A DNA stretch of 64,000 nt from the NCBI RefSeq assembly GCF_020151015.1, contig NZ_CP083746.1, forward strand, positions 4,928,501 through 4,992,500, read 5' to 3'. The position numbers and the translations under genes are program-made. Under the pieces are notes generated by a model. The model had not been told where the DNA came from. It ran no database searches and saw only the letters and a list, made by a program, of their open reading frames with translations. This document shows, in pieces, positions 53,757-64,000 of the stretch (the stretch's first letter is position 1; each line of letters opens with the position of its first letter). The DNA comes from Pseudomonas sp. p1(2021b) (GTDB taxonomy: Bacteria; Pseudomonadota; Gammaproteobacteria; Pseudomonadales; Pseudomonadaceae).

Positions 53757-54509
53757 ATGTTCGTTCAATTCGGTTTCGGTGCGGTGCTGGCGGTCCTCGG
53801 CCTACTGCTGCTTTCGGCCCTGCGCATCCTGCGCGAATACGAGCGTGGCGTGGTGTTCCAGTTGGGGCGCTTCTGGCAGGTCAAGGGGCCTGGGCTGATC
53901 CTCCTGATCCCGGGCATCCAGCAGATGGTGCGGGTCGACCTGCGCACGGTGGTACTCGATGTGCCGACCCAGGATGTGATCACCCGCGACAACGTCTCGG
54001 TCAAGGTCAATGCCGTGGTGTACTTTCGCGTACTCGACCCGCAGAAGGCGATCATCCAGGTGGAGGACTTCTTCAGTGCCACCAGCCAGCTGGCCCAGAC
54101 CACCCTGCGCGCGGTACTGGGCAAGCATGAGCTCGACGAATTGCTGGCCGAGCGCGAGCAACTGAATTCGGACATCCGCCAGGTGCTCGACGCCCAGACC
54201 GATGCCTGGGGTATCAAGGTGGCCAACGTCGAAATCAAGCACGTCGACCTCAACGAATCGATGGTGCGCGCCATCGCCCGCCAGGCCGAGGCCGAACGTG
54301 AACGGCGGGCCAAGGTGATCCACGCCGAAGGGGAATTGCAGGCCTCGGAAAAATTGATGCAGGCCGCGCAGATGCTCGGCAAGGAGCCGGGAGCGATGCA
54401 GTTGCGCTACATGCAGACCCTGGGAACGATTGCCGGGGACAAGAGCTCGACCATCGTCTTTCCGCTGCCGGTGGACCTGCTCAAGGGATTGGTCGATAAA
54501 CAGCCGTGA
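53757..54509 (+). CDS. Slipin/SPFH (stomatin-like) membrane protein
   Basis: A 250-residue SPFH protein. An N-terminal TM (about 5-25) is followed by the band 7 domain ([73 protein letters not shown]) and a charged helical tail rich in Ala/Glu/Arg ([21 protein letters not shown]). Slipins form oligomers in membrane domains and are substrates or partners of NfeD. The identity is clear from the domain and the nfeD neighbour. Confidence 0.93.
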   Translation: MFVQFGFGAVLAVLGLLLLSALRILREYERGVVFQLGRFWQVKGPGLILLIPGIQQMVRVDLRTVVLDVPTQDVITRDNVSVKVNAVVYFRVLDPQKAIIQVEDFFSATSQLAQTTLRAVLGKHELDELLAEREQLNSDIRQVLDAQTDAWGIKVANVEIKHVDLNESMVRAIARQAEAERERRAKVIHAEGELQASEKLMQAAQMLGKEPGAMQLRYMQTLGTIAGDKSSTIVFPLPVDLLKGLVDKQP

Positions 54510-54510
54510 A

Positions 54511-54530
54511 GGCCCTGCCCCTGCAGGGCC
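54511..54530. terminator. Hairpin between convergent slipin and RhtB genes
   Basis: GGCCCTGC-ccct-GCAGGGCC, a perfect 8-bp stem immediately after the slipin stop. There is no T tract on either strand. Confidence 0.6.
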
Positions 54531-54542
54531 GTCTGCGGCTGG

Positions 54543-55175
54543 TCAGACCGGCGCGCGGCGCAAGGTGGCCAGGAAGGTCGCCGCACCGATGAACAGCCCG
54601 GCGAAGGTGCGGTTCAGGCGCTTCTGCTGCTTGGGTGTGCGCAGCAACCGCAGCACGCGGGCTGCGAGCCCTGTGTAGCCAGCCATCACCAGCATGTCGA
54701 CGGTGATCATGGTCGCGGTAATGGCCAGGTACTGCGGCAGCAACGGCTCATGGGGGTTGATGAACTGCGGCAGCACCGCGAGCATGAATACCAGGGCCTT
54801 GGGGTTGCTGACGTTGACCAGGAAGCCACGGAACACCAGGCTCAACGGCTTGCCGATCGGCCGCACGGCAGAAGAGTCGCTCATGTCCATGGGCAAGGCG
54901 CGCCATTGCTTGTAGGCCAGGTACACCAGGTAGCCGACGCCGAACCACTTGATGAGCTGGAAGGCGGTGGCCGACGCCGCGAGGATGGCACCGACACCGG
55001 CGGCGATGACAGCGATCTGCACGATCAGGCCCAGTTGCAGGCCCAGGGCGTTCCAATAGCCACGCCAAAAACCGTACTGCAGCCCGCTGGACATCGAGGC
55101 AATGGCCCCGGCACCCGGCGACAGGCTGATCACCCAGCATGCGGCAAAAAAGGCCAACCAGGTTTCCATCGACAT
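54543..55175 (-). CDS. LysE/RhtB-family amino acid exporter
   Basis: A 210-residue inner-membrane exporter with six TM segments. The family motif region CWVISLSPGAGAIASMSSGLQYG near the N-terminus and GFLVNVSNPKALVFMLAVLPQF are typical of RhtB-like homoserine/threonine exporters. The substrate specificity is not determined by sequence. It starts 189 bases before the next gene, with a REP pair in between. Confidence 0.88.
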   Translation of the reverse strand: MSMETWLAFFAACWVISLSPGAGAIASMSSGLQYGFWRGYWNALGLQLGLIVQIAVIAAGVGAILAASATAFQLIKWFGVGYLVYLAYKQWRALPMDMSDSSAVRPIGKPLSLVFRGFLVNVSNPKALVFMLAVLPQFINPHEPLLPQYLAITATMITVDMLVMAGYTGLAARVLRLLRTPKQQKRLNRTFAGLFIGAATFLATLRRAPV

Positions 55176-55267
55176 CGCACACCTCGCTCGAACAAATGTT
55201 GCAAATCGTTAAGCTACGGTCTTGGCGAAAAAATAACCAGCGATTTTTATGGCGCCGGTGCAGGCTT

Positions 55268-55344
55268 TTTCGCGGGTAAATCCACTCCCACAATGCAACT
55301 CTGGCTTCGGCGGTATGCCTGTGGGAGCGGGTTTACCCGCGAAC
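55268..55344. repeat. REP pair of the CGCGGGTAAA/TTTACCCGCG subtype
   Basis: TTCGCGGGTAAATCCACTCC (55269-55288) and GGAGCGGGTTTACCCGCGAA (55324-55343). This GGGTAAA..TTTACCC subtype is also seen at 33505. Confidence 0.85.
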
Positions 55345-55364
55345 AGCCGATACGGTTCCAGCGA

Positions 55365-55951
55365 TCAATCAGCCTCGACCGCCTCACCCTTGGTCACGAC
55401 CGGCACCTCGGTCCCTCGCCAGCGGCGCACAGCCTTCTGGAAGAACTGGCTGTTCGGCACCTGCACCAGCGCCCCGCCCGCCTCGGGCGTTTCCATCAGC
55501 GTGGTGTACAACAGGTTGATGGCGATCACCCGGCCCTTGACCCCGGGTTTGTCCAAGGTGTCGACCAGCTCGACCACATCGCCGATGCGAAACGGCCCGA
55601 CCGTGAAGATCAGCACCGCGCAGAGCAGGTTGGACAACACGCTCCAGATGGCGAAGAACGCCACCGCTGCCACAGCCACGAAGCCCGACAGGGCCGTCCA
55701 CAGCACCGTGGCCGAGACGCCCATGCGCTCCAGCACGAACAACAGTGCGCTGCCCATGATCAGCCAGCGCAGACCACCACGTACCGGCACCAGCAGCTCC
55801 GGCGGCAGCGGGTAGCGCTCGCCCAGGCTCTTCAGGCCCCGCGCGACCACCCGCTGCAGGATGAACGCGGCGATCAGGATCAGCAGGATCTGCAACCCCA
55901 GCCAGAACGCATCCATCCATTGCCCCGGCAGCAGCGAACGCAGCTCCTCCA

Positions 55952-55952
<1 letters not shown>
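55365..55952 (-). CDS. Short MscS-family mechanosensitive channel protein
   Basis: A 195-residue MscS homologue with three N-terminal TM helices (about 14-34, 60-80, 85-115) and a beta domain (IGDVVELVDTLDKPGVKGRVIAINLLYTTL, VQVPNSQFFQKAVRRWRG). It lacks the large C-terminal cage of E. coli MscS. It overlaps the stop of the ABC-F gene by one base, so translation is probably coupled. Confidence 0.87.
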
Positions 55953-57862
<1,910 letters not shown>

Positions 57863-57931
57863 GATGGTCGCGGAGTCTATCAGCTTCCCACTGGAGCACA
57901 CAGGCCACCTTGACCACTGGCGAGCCCGAAC

Positions 57932-58414
57932 ATGCACGACGATTTGTGGAACTACGCCCTGGCCCTGTACACCCGGCCGGGGGTTGAAAGCGCCTGCCTG
58001 ACCTTGCAGGCACTGGGCGGTGATGTCTGCCTGCTGCTGTGCGGCACCTGGCTGCGAGCGCGTGGCGTGGCGCCGGATGCCGAGCGGGTGCGTGCACTGC
58101 AGGAGCTTGCCGCGCCCTGGCAACGCCAGGTCGTGACGCCGTTGCGAACGCTACGCCAACAGTGGCGTGCTGGCGCGCAGGACGACCCGCAGCTGGCGGC
58201 ATTGCGCGAGCGAGTGAAAGGGTTGGAATTGGAGGCCGAGCGCACCTTGCTGGCACGCCTGGAGCAGCGGGCACAGGCATGGCCCACTACGCAGGGCCAC
58301 CTTGTGGAAGACTGGCTGCCCTGGCTGGCGCCAGAGCAGGCCCGCGGCCACGACGCGCTGCGTCAACTGCGCGTCGTGGCCGAAGGGCTTCAGGACGCCG
58401 ACGAAGGCGACTGA
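57932..58414 (+). CDS. TIGR02444 family protein
   Basis: A 160-residue protein (MHDDLWNYALALYTRPGVES, ACLTLQALGGDVCLLLCGTWL, and so on) that fits the TIGR02444 family of short, Leu- and Ala-rich alpha-helical proteins of unknown function. It has no signal or TM. The last 25 bases overlap the 3' end of algP on the opposite strand. It is divergent from the ABC-F gene with 69 bases between starts. Confidence 0.85.
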   Translation: MHDDLWNYALALYTRPGVESACLTLQALGGDVCLLLCGTWLRARGVAPDAERVRALQELAAPWQRQVVTPLRTLRQQWRAGAQDDPQLAALRERVKGLELEAERTLLARLEQRAQAWPTTQGHLVEDWLPWLAPEQARGHDALRQLRVVAEGLQDADEGD

Positions 58415-59448
58415 GCCGGGCTGCTGGCCGGTGCTGGCGAAGCGGCAGCCGGTGCCGCCGAGTTGGTCGCTGGCGCCGAGCTGCTGCTTACCGCCGGTGT
58501 GGAAGGCTTGGTTTCGGCAGGCTTGCTGGCGGCAGGCTTGGCTGCAGCTGGCTTGGCCGGGGCTTTTGCCGCAGCGGGTCTGGCTGCGGGCTTGCTCGCG
58601 GTGGCCTTGGCAGCAGCGGGTTTGGTAGCCGGCTTGGCGGCGGCGCTCTTGACCGCGGTAGGTTTGGCTGCGGGCTTGGCAGCAGCCTTGGTGGCGGCAG
58701 GTTTGGCTGCAGGCTTCGCGGCAGCGGCCTTGGCGGCAGCTGGCTTGGCAGCGGTGGCTTTGGCAGCAGGCTTGGCAGCAGCGGTACGCACGGCTGGTTT
58801 GGCAGCAGCAGTCTTCGTGGCTGCGGGCTTGGCGGCGCTGCGGGTAGCCGGCTTGGCAGCAGCGGCTTTGGCGGCGGCCGGTTTTGCAGCAGGTTTGGCA
58901 GCGGCAGTGCGAGCGGTAGCCGGTTTAGCGGAAGCCTTGGCTGGGGCCGCTTTGGCGGCCGGCTTGGTAGCCGGTTTGGCCGCGGCTTTTACCGGCGCCT
59001 TGGCCGCAGGCTTGGCCACTACCCGCGCCGGAGCCTTGGCGGCGGCGGCACGTTGGTCAAGCGCCTTGCCGGCGGCTTCGCGTACCTTGCCGACACCCTG
59101 CGCCAGCTTCAGGCTTTCCTGGGCATCGCGCTTGAGCTGTTGAATATAAGTACGAGTCTGTGCCTGACGCTCTTTGAGCGAATCGAGCAATTCTTCAAGT
59201 TCGCCGGCTGCTTTCTGGGCCTTGCCCTGGGCCTTGGCTTTACCGGCCTTGGCGGCGTCCTGCAACTTCAGGCGCGCATTGTGGAGTTTCTCCTGCGCCT
59301 TGCCACGTTGCTTTTCCAACTTGGTCAGCAGTTTCTCGGCATCCGCCAGCGCTTGCGAGCAGGCATCTTCCAAATGTTCGAGCAGGCTGCCCGAAAGTTG
59401 CTGGAGCAGGTGCAACGGCGTACTGACTGGCTTCTTCTTGGCCGACAT
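58390..59448 (-). CDS. algP: Histone H1-like regulator AlgP with KPAA repeats
   Basis: A 352-residue protein. The N-terminal 130 residues are a helical domain (LLQQLSGSLLEHLEDACSQA to ESLKLAQGVGKVREAAGKAL), and the rest (about 135-340) is an array of Lys-Pro-Ala-Ala units (AAAKPAAKPAAAKAAAAKPA and variants). This is the AlgP/AlgR3 architecture: basic repeats like eukaryotic histone H1 that bind DNA and, in P. aeruginosa, affect algD expression. AGGAGGT precedes ATG 59448. The DNA repeats of about 12 bp make this tract prone to expansion or contraction. Confidence 0.92.
   Translation of the reverse strand: MSAKKKPVSTPLHLLQQLSGSLLEHLEDACSQALADAEKLLTKLEKQRGKAQEKLHNARLKLQDAAKAGKAKAQGKAQKAAGELEELLDSLKERQAQTRTYIQQLKRDAQESLKLAQGVGKVREAAGKALDQRAAAAKAPARVVAKPAAKAPVKAAAKPATKPAAKAAPAKASAKPATARTAAAKPAAKPAAAKAAAAKPATRSAAKPAATKTAAAKPAVRTAAAKPAAKATAAKPAAAKAAAAKPAAKPAATKAAAKPAAKPTAVKSAAAKPATKPAAAKATASKPAARPAAAKAPAKPAAAKPAASKPAETKPSTPAVSSSSAPATNSAAPAAASPAPASSPAQSPSSAS
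58460..59050 (-). repeat. Short direct repeats encoding the AlgP KPAA tract
   Basis: Many imperfect direct repeats of about 12 bases (GCGGCAGGCTTGGC, GCAGGTTTGGCAGC and similar on the plus strand). Repeat instability of this type is described for algP of P. aeruginosa. No perfect long array was seen, so degeneration limits slippage. Confidence 0.8.
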
Positions 59449-59672
59449 GGCTTACCTCCTGGCTGACGAGAGTGCGGCTCATACTATGCTTCTGCTGCTT
59501 ACGCCGCTAGGGCATGTTGACCGTAATATTGATGCCGCGTTGCATGCCTGGGCAAAGTTGTCATCTTGCAGCTCGGTGCAAGTGTAGTTGGTCAATAAAG
59601 TGTTGCTGATATTTACATATCTTTCATCAACAAGGCTGGCATACTTTCCGTTCCTCCCAACCGGAGTTGAAC
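59449..59672. other. Divergent intergenic region algP / fklB
   Basis: No gene. It includes an AT-rich segment near 59590-59630 (AAGTGTTGCTGATATTTACA) with a possible -10 CATACT (about 59640) for fklB, and the divergent algP promoter. Confidence in specific promoter bases is low. Confidence 0.35.
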
Positions 59673-60335
59673 GTGCCTCGTTATCTTGTCCTGAGCCTGT
59701 GCCTGGCAGCCCCCTTTGCCCTGGCCGATCCTGCTACCCCTGCCAATGACCATGACCTGGCCTACAGCCTGGGCGCGAGCCTCGGTGAACGCCTGCGCGC
59801 CGAAGTCCCCGGCCTGCAGCTCGATGCACTGCTCGAAGGGTTGCGCCAGGCCTACCAAGGCCAGCCACTGAAACTGGAAAAGCCGCGCATGCAGGCCATC
59901 CTCCAGCAGCACGAGGAACAGGCCAACGCAGCGGCAGAGAAGGCCGAGATCGAGCGGTTACAGGCGGACGAAAAACGCTTCATGGCCAGCGAGCGGGCGC
60001 GCGCCGGCATGCATGAGCTGGACGGGGGCATCCTCTACACTGAACTGGCGCGTGGCAATGGCAACGCCCCCAGGGCCGGCGGCAAGGTGCAGGTACGCTA
60101 CGTGGGGAAACTGCCGGACGGCTCGGTCTTCGACCAGAGCCTGCAACCGCAGTGGTTCAGCCTGGATTCGGTAATCGAAGGGTGGCAGGCAGCCTTGCCG
60201 CGCATGAAGGCAGGGGCGAAGTGGCGCCTGGTGATCCCCTCGGCGCGGGCCTATGGCGCCGAAGGCGCGGGCGACCTGATCGCCCCTTACACGCCCCTGG
60301 TGTTTGAAATCGAACTGCTGGCGGTCGCCAACTGA
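59673..60335 (+). CDS. fklB: FKBP-type peptidyl-prolyl isomerase
   Basis: A 220-residue periplasmic FKBP. GTG 59673 has GGAG at 59663-59666 with 6-base spacing; the TTG at 59667 is a poorer choice. A signal peptide (MPRYLVLSLCLAAPFALA) is followed by an N-terminal dimerisation domain (YSLGASLGERLRAEVPGLQLDALLEGLRQAYQG) and an FKBP domain (VQVRYVGKLPDGSVFDQSLQ, SVIEGWQAALPRMKAGAKWRLVIPS, YGAEGAGDLIAPYTPLVFEIEL). It accelerates proline isomerisation in periplasmic folding. The adjacent algQ-dsbB genes also belong to envelope functions. Confidence 0.88.
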   Translation: MPRYLVLSLCLAAPFALADPATPANDHDLAYSLGASLGERLRAEVPGLQLDALLEGLRQAYQGQPLKLEKPRMQAILQQHEEQANAAAEKAEIERLQADEKRFMASERARAGMHELDGGILYTELARGNGNAPRAGGKVQVRYVGKLPDGSVFDQSLQPQWFSLDSVIEGWQAALPRMKAGAKWRLVIPSARAYGAEGAGDLIAPYTPLVFEIELLAVAN

Positions 60336-60344
60336 CACAGGCCG

Positions 60345-60815
60345 TCAGGCCTGCACCGCGCTCTCTTCCTTGTGCGCGTTGTGCAGCACTTCGATCAGGC
60401 AGTCTTCCAGCTCGAAACGCTCATGCAGCAAGCTGCCGAGCTTGCCCAGTTTTTCGGCGAAGCGCTCTGTGTCCTTGCATTCCCCTTTCTCGCAATGGTC
60501 ATTGAAGGCCAGGGCGATCTGGGTAATGTCGTTGATTCGCGGATTGATATCCTCGGCCAGCTTCAGGGCCTCGTTGTCACCGAACGCCTTGGCCTCCGTG
60601 ACCAATTGTTCGCAGACTTCGAAATGCCACGCCGACACATAATCGACCAGCACCGCACAGAAATCGCGGTTCTTGTCCTTGTCGGCAAAGGCTGGCTTGG
60701 CATCGCGCAAGGTGCGAAAAGCCTTGACCAGCTCCTCCCGCTCCTTGAGCCAACGATCGATCAGCTTGTGAACCCCACCCCAGCGTTCCTGAGCGTTCTG
60801 ACAACTATCGAGCAT
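60345..60815 (-). CDS. algQ: Anti-sigma-70 factor Rsd/AlgQ
   Basis: A 156-residue all-helical protein of the Rsd/AlgQ family. It binds sigma-70 region 4 and shifts RNA polymerase use to alternative sigma factors; in P. aeruginosa, AlgQ affects alginate and siderophore genes. It opens MLDSCQNAQERWGGVHKLID and has the family region FCAVLVDYVSAWHFEVCEQL, with IEVLHNAHKEES at the end. The ATG at 60815 is chosen by family length. It converges on fklB with 9 bases between stops. Confidence 0.93.
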   Translation of the reverse strand: MLDSCQNAQERWGGVHKLIDRWLKEREELVKAFRTLRDAKPAFADKDKNRDFCAVLVDYVSAWHFEVCEQLVTEAKAFGDNEALKLAEDINPRINDITQIALAFNDHCEKGECKDTERFAEKLGKLGSLLHERFELEDCLIEVLHNAHKEESAVQA

Positions 60816-61046
60816 GGCTATCTCATCCCTTCTGGGTTGATGCCGCTGCACCTCGCGCATAAGCACCGCAGCACAAAGGTGACATCAGCAGGACGGCATC
60901 GAGCAGTTGTGTTTTCGGTATGCGTGCTGGGAGATTATTCCCGCGCGTGCTGGCCTTCAAGGTACGCAGCGGACAAAGTTCATACAAGCGTTTAATACCC
61001 TTCCGGGGCACCGCTGGTCGAACAATCCCATCGCGCTTGCCATGGG

Positions 61047-61559
61047 TCAACCTTTGTCGATCCTGTGCAAGCGATACGCAACCAACCACCCCAGGGGTAG
61101 CGTCGATAACAGCAAGAAGGCCAGCAGGCTCCATTCGGGCAGGGTCAGGTCGATGAAGCTCCAAGTCAACGAGGTGCAGTCGGGGCCACCGAACAGAAGT
61201 TGCCTCAAGGCCTCGCGCCAGGATTGCTCCACGACCCGCCCGAACGGCATCTGGCAGGTCTCGGCCACCGCCCCAGCTCCCTGCAGCCAGACATGCCGCG
61301 CCGCCAACAACGCGCCCCCCACCGAACTGGCCAGCGCCAGCCCGGCATAGTTGCGACTGCCACGCAGCTGCGGCCTGTGGACAATGGCGCATAGGCAGAT
61401 CAGCGAATACATCCCCAACAGCAGCCGCTGGCTGAAACACAGCGGACATGGCACCAGGTTCAACACATGCTCGAGGTGGAAAGAGGCGATCAGGACCGCC
61501 ATCGAGGCGAGCCAGCCTGGTAGGAAGAAGACGCGCAAACGGGCCGGCAGCATGGGCAA
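61047..61559 (-). CDS. dsbB: Disulfide bond formation protein B
   Basis: A 170-residue inner-membrane quinone reductase that reoxidises DsbA. It has four TM helices. The CxxC pair is C38-P-L-C41 (LVPCPLCFSQR), and the second periplasmic pair is C102 and C128 (ETCQMPF and GGPDCTSL). The conserved Arg after the CxxC (QRLLLG) is near the quinone. The locus corresponds to dsbH, beside algQ and hemY in P. aeruginosa. The alternative start at the second Met (61553) is also possible. Confidence 0.92.
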   Translation of the reverse strand: MPMLPARLRVFFLPGWLASMAVLIASFHLEHVLNLVPCPLCFSQRLLLGMYSLICLCAIVHRPQLRGSRNYAGLALASSVGGALLAARHVWLQGAGAVAETCQMPFGRVVEQSWREALRQLLFGGPDCTSLTWSFIDLTLPEWSLLAFLLLSTLPLGWLVAYRLHRIDKG

Positions 61560-61775
61560 GGAAAGTCCCGGGTTGGATGAAGTAGTCCGGAACGGTAGAG
61601 GAAAGACACGCTTTGTTTCAAGGCACTACCGGGAAGACAAGTCCCTGATTGAAAAAGGAAAGTGTTCAATTTCCCGTAGGAAGTTTCCGAAGCAGGCCAG
61701 CATAAACACTGGCGATGCTACCGGAGAAGTTACTGACACAAGTGCCCACGGGGTGACATGGACACTTGTGTCGGG
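61560..61775. other. Intergenic region dsbB / hemY
   Basis: No gene in the 216 bases. ATTGAA-N11-TTCAAT (61648-61670) is an inverted repeat near the likely dsbB promoter. Between 61735 and 61772, GACACAAGTG pairs with CACTTGTGTC (10 bp), just beyond the hemY stop, and may terminate the hem operon although the T-rich tail is weak. Confidence 0.5.
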
Positions 61776-63014
61776 TCAGGCACGCACGCCTTCGGGTAGA
61801 GGCAGGGCTAGCAGGCGCTCGTCCAGCAGGCCCAGGCCCTCCTGGAACAACTGGTTGCTGCGCTCGGTTTCCCCAAGCCCGGCAAGCAGGCGGGCCAATT
61901 CGGCACAGGCTTCCGGGTTGCGCTCCATGCGCAAGCTGCTCTCCAGGTAGTCGCGGGCCTTGCCCCACAGGCGGTTCTGCAGGCTCAGCCGCCCCAAGGT
62001 CAGCAACAGGCTCGGGTCTTGCGGATGCTCCTTCAGCCAACCCTCGGCAGTTTGCAATTGGCGGGCGGTATCGTCACCGCGCACCAGGCCATACAGCCGG
62101 GCCAGGTGGCTTTCATACTGCCGCTTGAGGGCTGCGCGCAGCACCTGCTCGGCCTCGCCCTGGGCCCCGACTTGGCGCAATTGCTCGGCATACGCCGAAA
62201 CCAACTGCGGCTCCTGGCGCTGGGCGGCGGTCAGCTGTTGCCAGGCTCGTTCCAGTGCCTGCCGGGCCGCCTGCGGGTCTTCGCCGCGGGTCGCGGCCAA
62301 GCCCAGGTTCTGGCCCCAGGCACGTTGCTCCAGTTCGGCCAGTTCCTTGGCTGGCAGCACCTTGCCCTTGCGCAACTCGGGCAGCAGCCGGATGAGGGCC
62401 GACCAGTCACCGGTCTCCAGGTGCAGGCGATGCAGCAGGCGCAGCACCTGCGGGTTGTGCGGGTGGCGCTCCTGCATGGCCAGCAGGGTTTCATGGGCGC
62501 CGCCGATATCACCACGGTCCATCTGCAACTGCGCATGAGTCAAGGCGATGGCCAGTTCAGCCTGTGGCTGGCGCTCGAGGGCACGTTCGAGCAGGTTGTC
62601 GCTCTCTTCGGCCCGGCCCAACTCGTTGGCGGCACGTGCGGCACCGAGGTAGTACAACAGTGGCTGGCGCTCGGCCTCGGCCGCGCGGTGCAGGTGACGC
62701 TGGGCACTGGCCCAGCGGCCTTCGGCCAGGTCCAGCTGGCCTTGCTCGATGGCGATGCGGGTGCGCCGGCTGCGGTTGCGACGCGACCAAGGGTTGACCA
62801 CGCCGGTGGAGGTCAGCACCAGGCCCACCAGGTAACGCAACAACCAGAGCACCACGACGACGGCAACCAGCGCCGCCAAGGCCGCCCACAGCCCGGATTG
62901 GTAACGGAACCCACCATAGGCGATCAATACGTAGCCGCTGTGCTTGGCAACCGCGATGCCCAATGCCGCGGCCACCACGATCGCCAGCACCGCCAGCAGG
63001 TAGACTCGCTTCAT
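61776..63014 (-). CDS. hemY: HemY, TPR-containing inner-membrane protein of haem operon
   Basis: A 412-residue protein with two N-terminal TM helices (about 4-24, VYLLAVLAIVVAAALGIAV, and 41-65) followed by TPR-like helical repeats (EGRWASAQRHLHRAAEAERQ, LGRAEESDNLLERALERQPQ, GLVRGDDTARQLQTAEGWLK). It belongs to the HemY of the hemCDXY operon, whose role in haem synthesis is indirect, unlike the protoporphyrinogen oxidase also called HemY. It overlaps hemX by 4 bases. Confidence 0.93.
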   Translation of the reverse strand: MKRVYLLAVLAIVVAAALGIAVAKHSGYVLIAYGGFRYQSGLWAALAALVAVVVVLWLLRYLVGLVLTSTGVVNPWSRRNRSRRTRIAIEQGQLDLAEGRWASAQRHLHRAAEAERQPLLYYLGAARAANELGRAEESDNLLERALERQPQAELAIALTHAQLQMDRGDIGGAHETLLAMQERHPHNPQVLRLLHRLHLETGDWSALIRLLPELRKGKVLPAKELAELEQRAWGQNLGLAATRGEDPQAARQALERAWQQLTAAQRQEPQLVSAYAEQLRQVGAQGEAEQVLRAALKRQYESHLARLYGLVRGDDTARQLQTAEGWLKEHPQDPSLLLTLGRLSLQNRLWGKARDYLESSLRMERNPEACAELARLLAGLGETERSNQLFQEGLGLLDERLLALPLPEGVRA

Positions 63015-64000
63015 GGCTTGCCCCCTTCGGCTTCGGCCGGCAGGTGCCTGCGCTGGATATAGGCCTGCACCGCCGCCAGGCTCTCGCTCAGGTCAGGGGT
63101 GACCACCGAGACCGGCTGCTCGGCCAGTTCGTTGAGGCTGGCAAGCATGGCCTTGCTCTGCGGGTTGTCGGCGTTGAAGTTGGCCAGCAGTACGCTGCGC
63201 GCATCGTCCAGGGCCTGGGTATAGACCTTGGCGTCGCCATTGAGCGCGGCCCATTGGGCCTGTTCGATGGTCAGGCTCAAGGCCAGGCGCAACTGGTTCA
63301 GCGACTGCCCAGACAGCAGCGGCCGCACATTCTCATCGGCATTGAACTCGATCTGGAAGTACTTGGAGATCTCGGCCCACCACTGGGACAGGCGGCTGGC
63401 ACCGTCGCCGTCGGCGGTCAGTGCCCCCAGGGCATCAGCCTTGGTTTCGAACTCCGGCGCCTGGGCGCTGAGTTGCTGGACCAGCTCACGCTGGGCGGCG
63501 AGCTTGAGGAACAGGCCGGTGCGATCCGGCTGTTCGGTGCTGTTGAGGGTCGCAAGGCTGCGGGCCAGTTGCTCGCGGGCGGCGAAGGCGCCCGGGTCGC
63601 TCTGCTCGCGCAGGATCTCATCGGCGCCTTCGACCAGCGCCTTGGCGCTGGTGATGTCCTGCAGGGCCGACAGGCGCAGGGTCGCCAGGCGCAGCAGGTG
63701 CTCGGCCTCGGCCAGGCGCCATTCCTTGCGGCTTTCGCCGAGCACCGTCTCCAGGCGCTGGCTCAGGCGTTGCTGGTCGCCCTGCAGTTGGGCCACCAGG
63801 CGCCGGCGATCTTCCAGCTCACTGGCCGCCGGCAGGCTGGCCAGCTGGGCGCTGATCTGCTGTTCGCGCTGCTGCAAGGTGGCCGTGCGCTCGTTGAGGG
63901 TTTGCAGGTGCTGGCCCTGGCCCTGCTCGGTGCCTTGCAGCTGGCGAACCTGCCAGACGCCCCAACCACCGACTGCGACCCCAGCCGCACCCAGCAGCAG
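63011..64000 (-). CDS. hemX: HemX, uroporphyrinogen-III C-methyltransferase-like (partial)
   Basis: The frame runs from the stop at 63011 to the right edge of the window (330 codons) with no upstream limit visible, so the gene is truncated by the window. The first visible residues include a TM segment (LLLGAAGVAVGGWGVWQVRQ) followed by a coiled coil (LQTLNERTATLQQREQQISAQLASLPAASE) and the conserved helical core typical of HemX (LRLATLRLSALQDITSAKALVEGADEIL; QWAALNGDAKVYTQALDDAR). The N-terminus lies beyond base 64000. HemX is probably a membrane-anchored partner of HemY in the hem operon. Confidence 0.9.
   Translation of the reverse strand: MLLGAAGVAVGGWGVWQVRQLQGTEQGQGQHLQTLNERTATLQQREQQISAQLASLPAASELEDRRRLVAQLQGDQQRLSQRLETVLGESRKEWRLAEAEHLLRLATLRLSALQDITSAKALVEGADEILREQSDPGAFAAREQLARSLATLNSTEQPDRTGLFLKLAAQRELVQQLSAQAPEFETKADALGALTADGDGASRLSQWWAEISKYFQIEFNADENVRPLLSGQSLNQLRLALSLTIEQAQWAALNGDAKVYTQALDDARSVLLANFNADNPQSKAMLASLNELAEQPVSVVTPDLSESLAAVQAYIQRRHLPAEAEGGKP

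Noticed and set aside
52380..54509. Single fused 709-codon frame covering nfeD and slipin
   Set aside because: The first part is out of frame with nfeD; the slipin begins at ATG 53757 with its own ribosome site, so there are two genes.
61776..63014. Protoporphyrinogen oxidase reading of HemY
   Set aside because: The protein has two TM helices and TPR-like repeats and no FAD motif, so it is the hemCDXY-type HemY.

Overview
The window is chromosomal DNA of a fluorescent Pseudomonas, most likely the P. putida group. The evidence is high GC, gene order (hslR-rimBK-envZ-ompR-tex-gshA-ssu at one end, algP-fklB-algQ-dsbB-hemY-hemX at the other) and many P. putida-type REP elements (CGCGGGACAAGCCCGCTCC type). 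Sixty-two protein genes and one tRNA gene are supported; the first (hslR) and last (hemX) run off the ends. No CRISPR array, transposase, integrase or rRNA was seen.

Layout. 1-9.3 kb: housekeeping and signalling (hslR, rimB-rimK, envZ/ompR, tex-thioesterase, gshA-tetR). 9.4-33.5 kb: a very large sulfur-scavenging block. It holds ssuEADCBF (alkanesulfonates), lsfA (1-Cys peroxiredoxin), an OprD-family porin, tauABCD (taurine), a serine acetyltransferase, a cystine ABC importer (tcyJLN), two tandem SfnB-type flavin oxidoreductases, a DszA/NtaA-type monooxygenase and a MetQNI-type importer. A choline/betaine transporter (betT) with BetI-like boxes lies inside it. No sulfur regulator is encoded in the block, so control must come from elsewhere (CysB or SfnR type would be expected). 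33.6-39.2 kb: a GGDEF-EAL protein, desA desaturase, a PAS-GGDEF cyclase and a pseudo-receiver-HDOD protein. 39.4-42.3 kb: gabD-gabT. 42.6-46.7 kb: a five-gene operon (GntR regulator, AprA-like flavoprotein, 2x[4Fe-4S] AprB-like ferredoxin, HEAT-repeat protein, DUF971 protein) with no assigned function. 46.9-48.3 kb: tRNA-Arg(CCG), followed by a probable small cargo insertion with an Abi_2/AbiF-type HEPN protein preceded by a candidate structured RNA. 48.4-55.2 kb: dipeptidase, CBS protein, small unknowns, YbaK, NfeD-slipin and a RhtB exporter. 55.4-64 kb: MscS, ABC-F ATPase, the repetitive AlgP, FKBP, AlgQ/Rsd, DsbB and hemYX.

The two most interesting items are (1) the Abi_2 gene, whose upstream region folds into hairpins ending in a terminator with a T8 tract just before the coding start, which fits the AbiF protein-ncRNA pairing; and (2) the gntR-aprA-like-ferredoxin-HEAT-DUF971 operon, which looks like a complete, self-regulated redox enzyme with its own iron-sulfur helper. 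REP elements also run into coding ends, where they supply the C-termini of two proteins, and appear to be inserted in the loop of the porin terminator.
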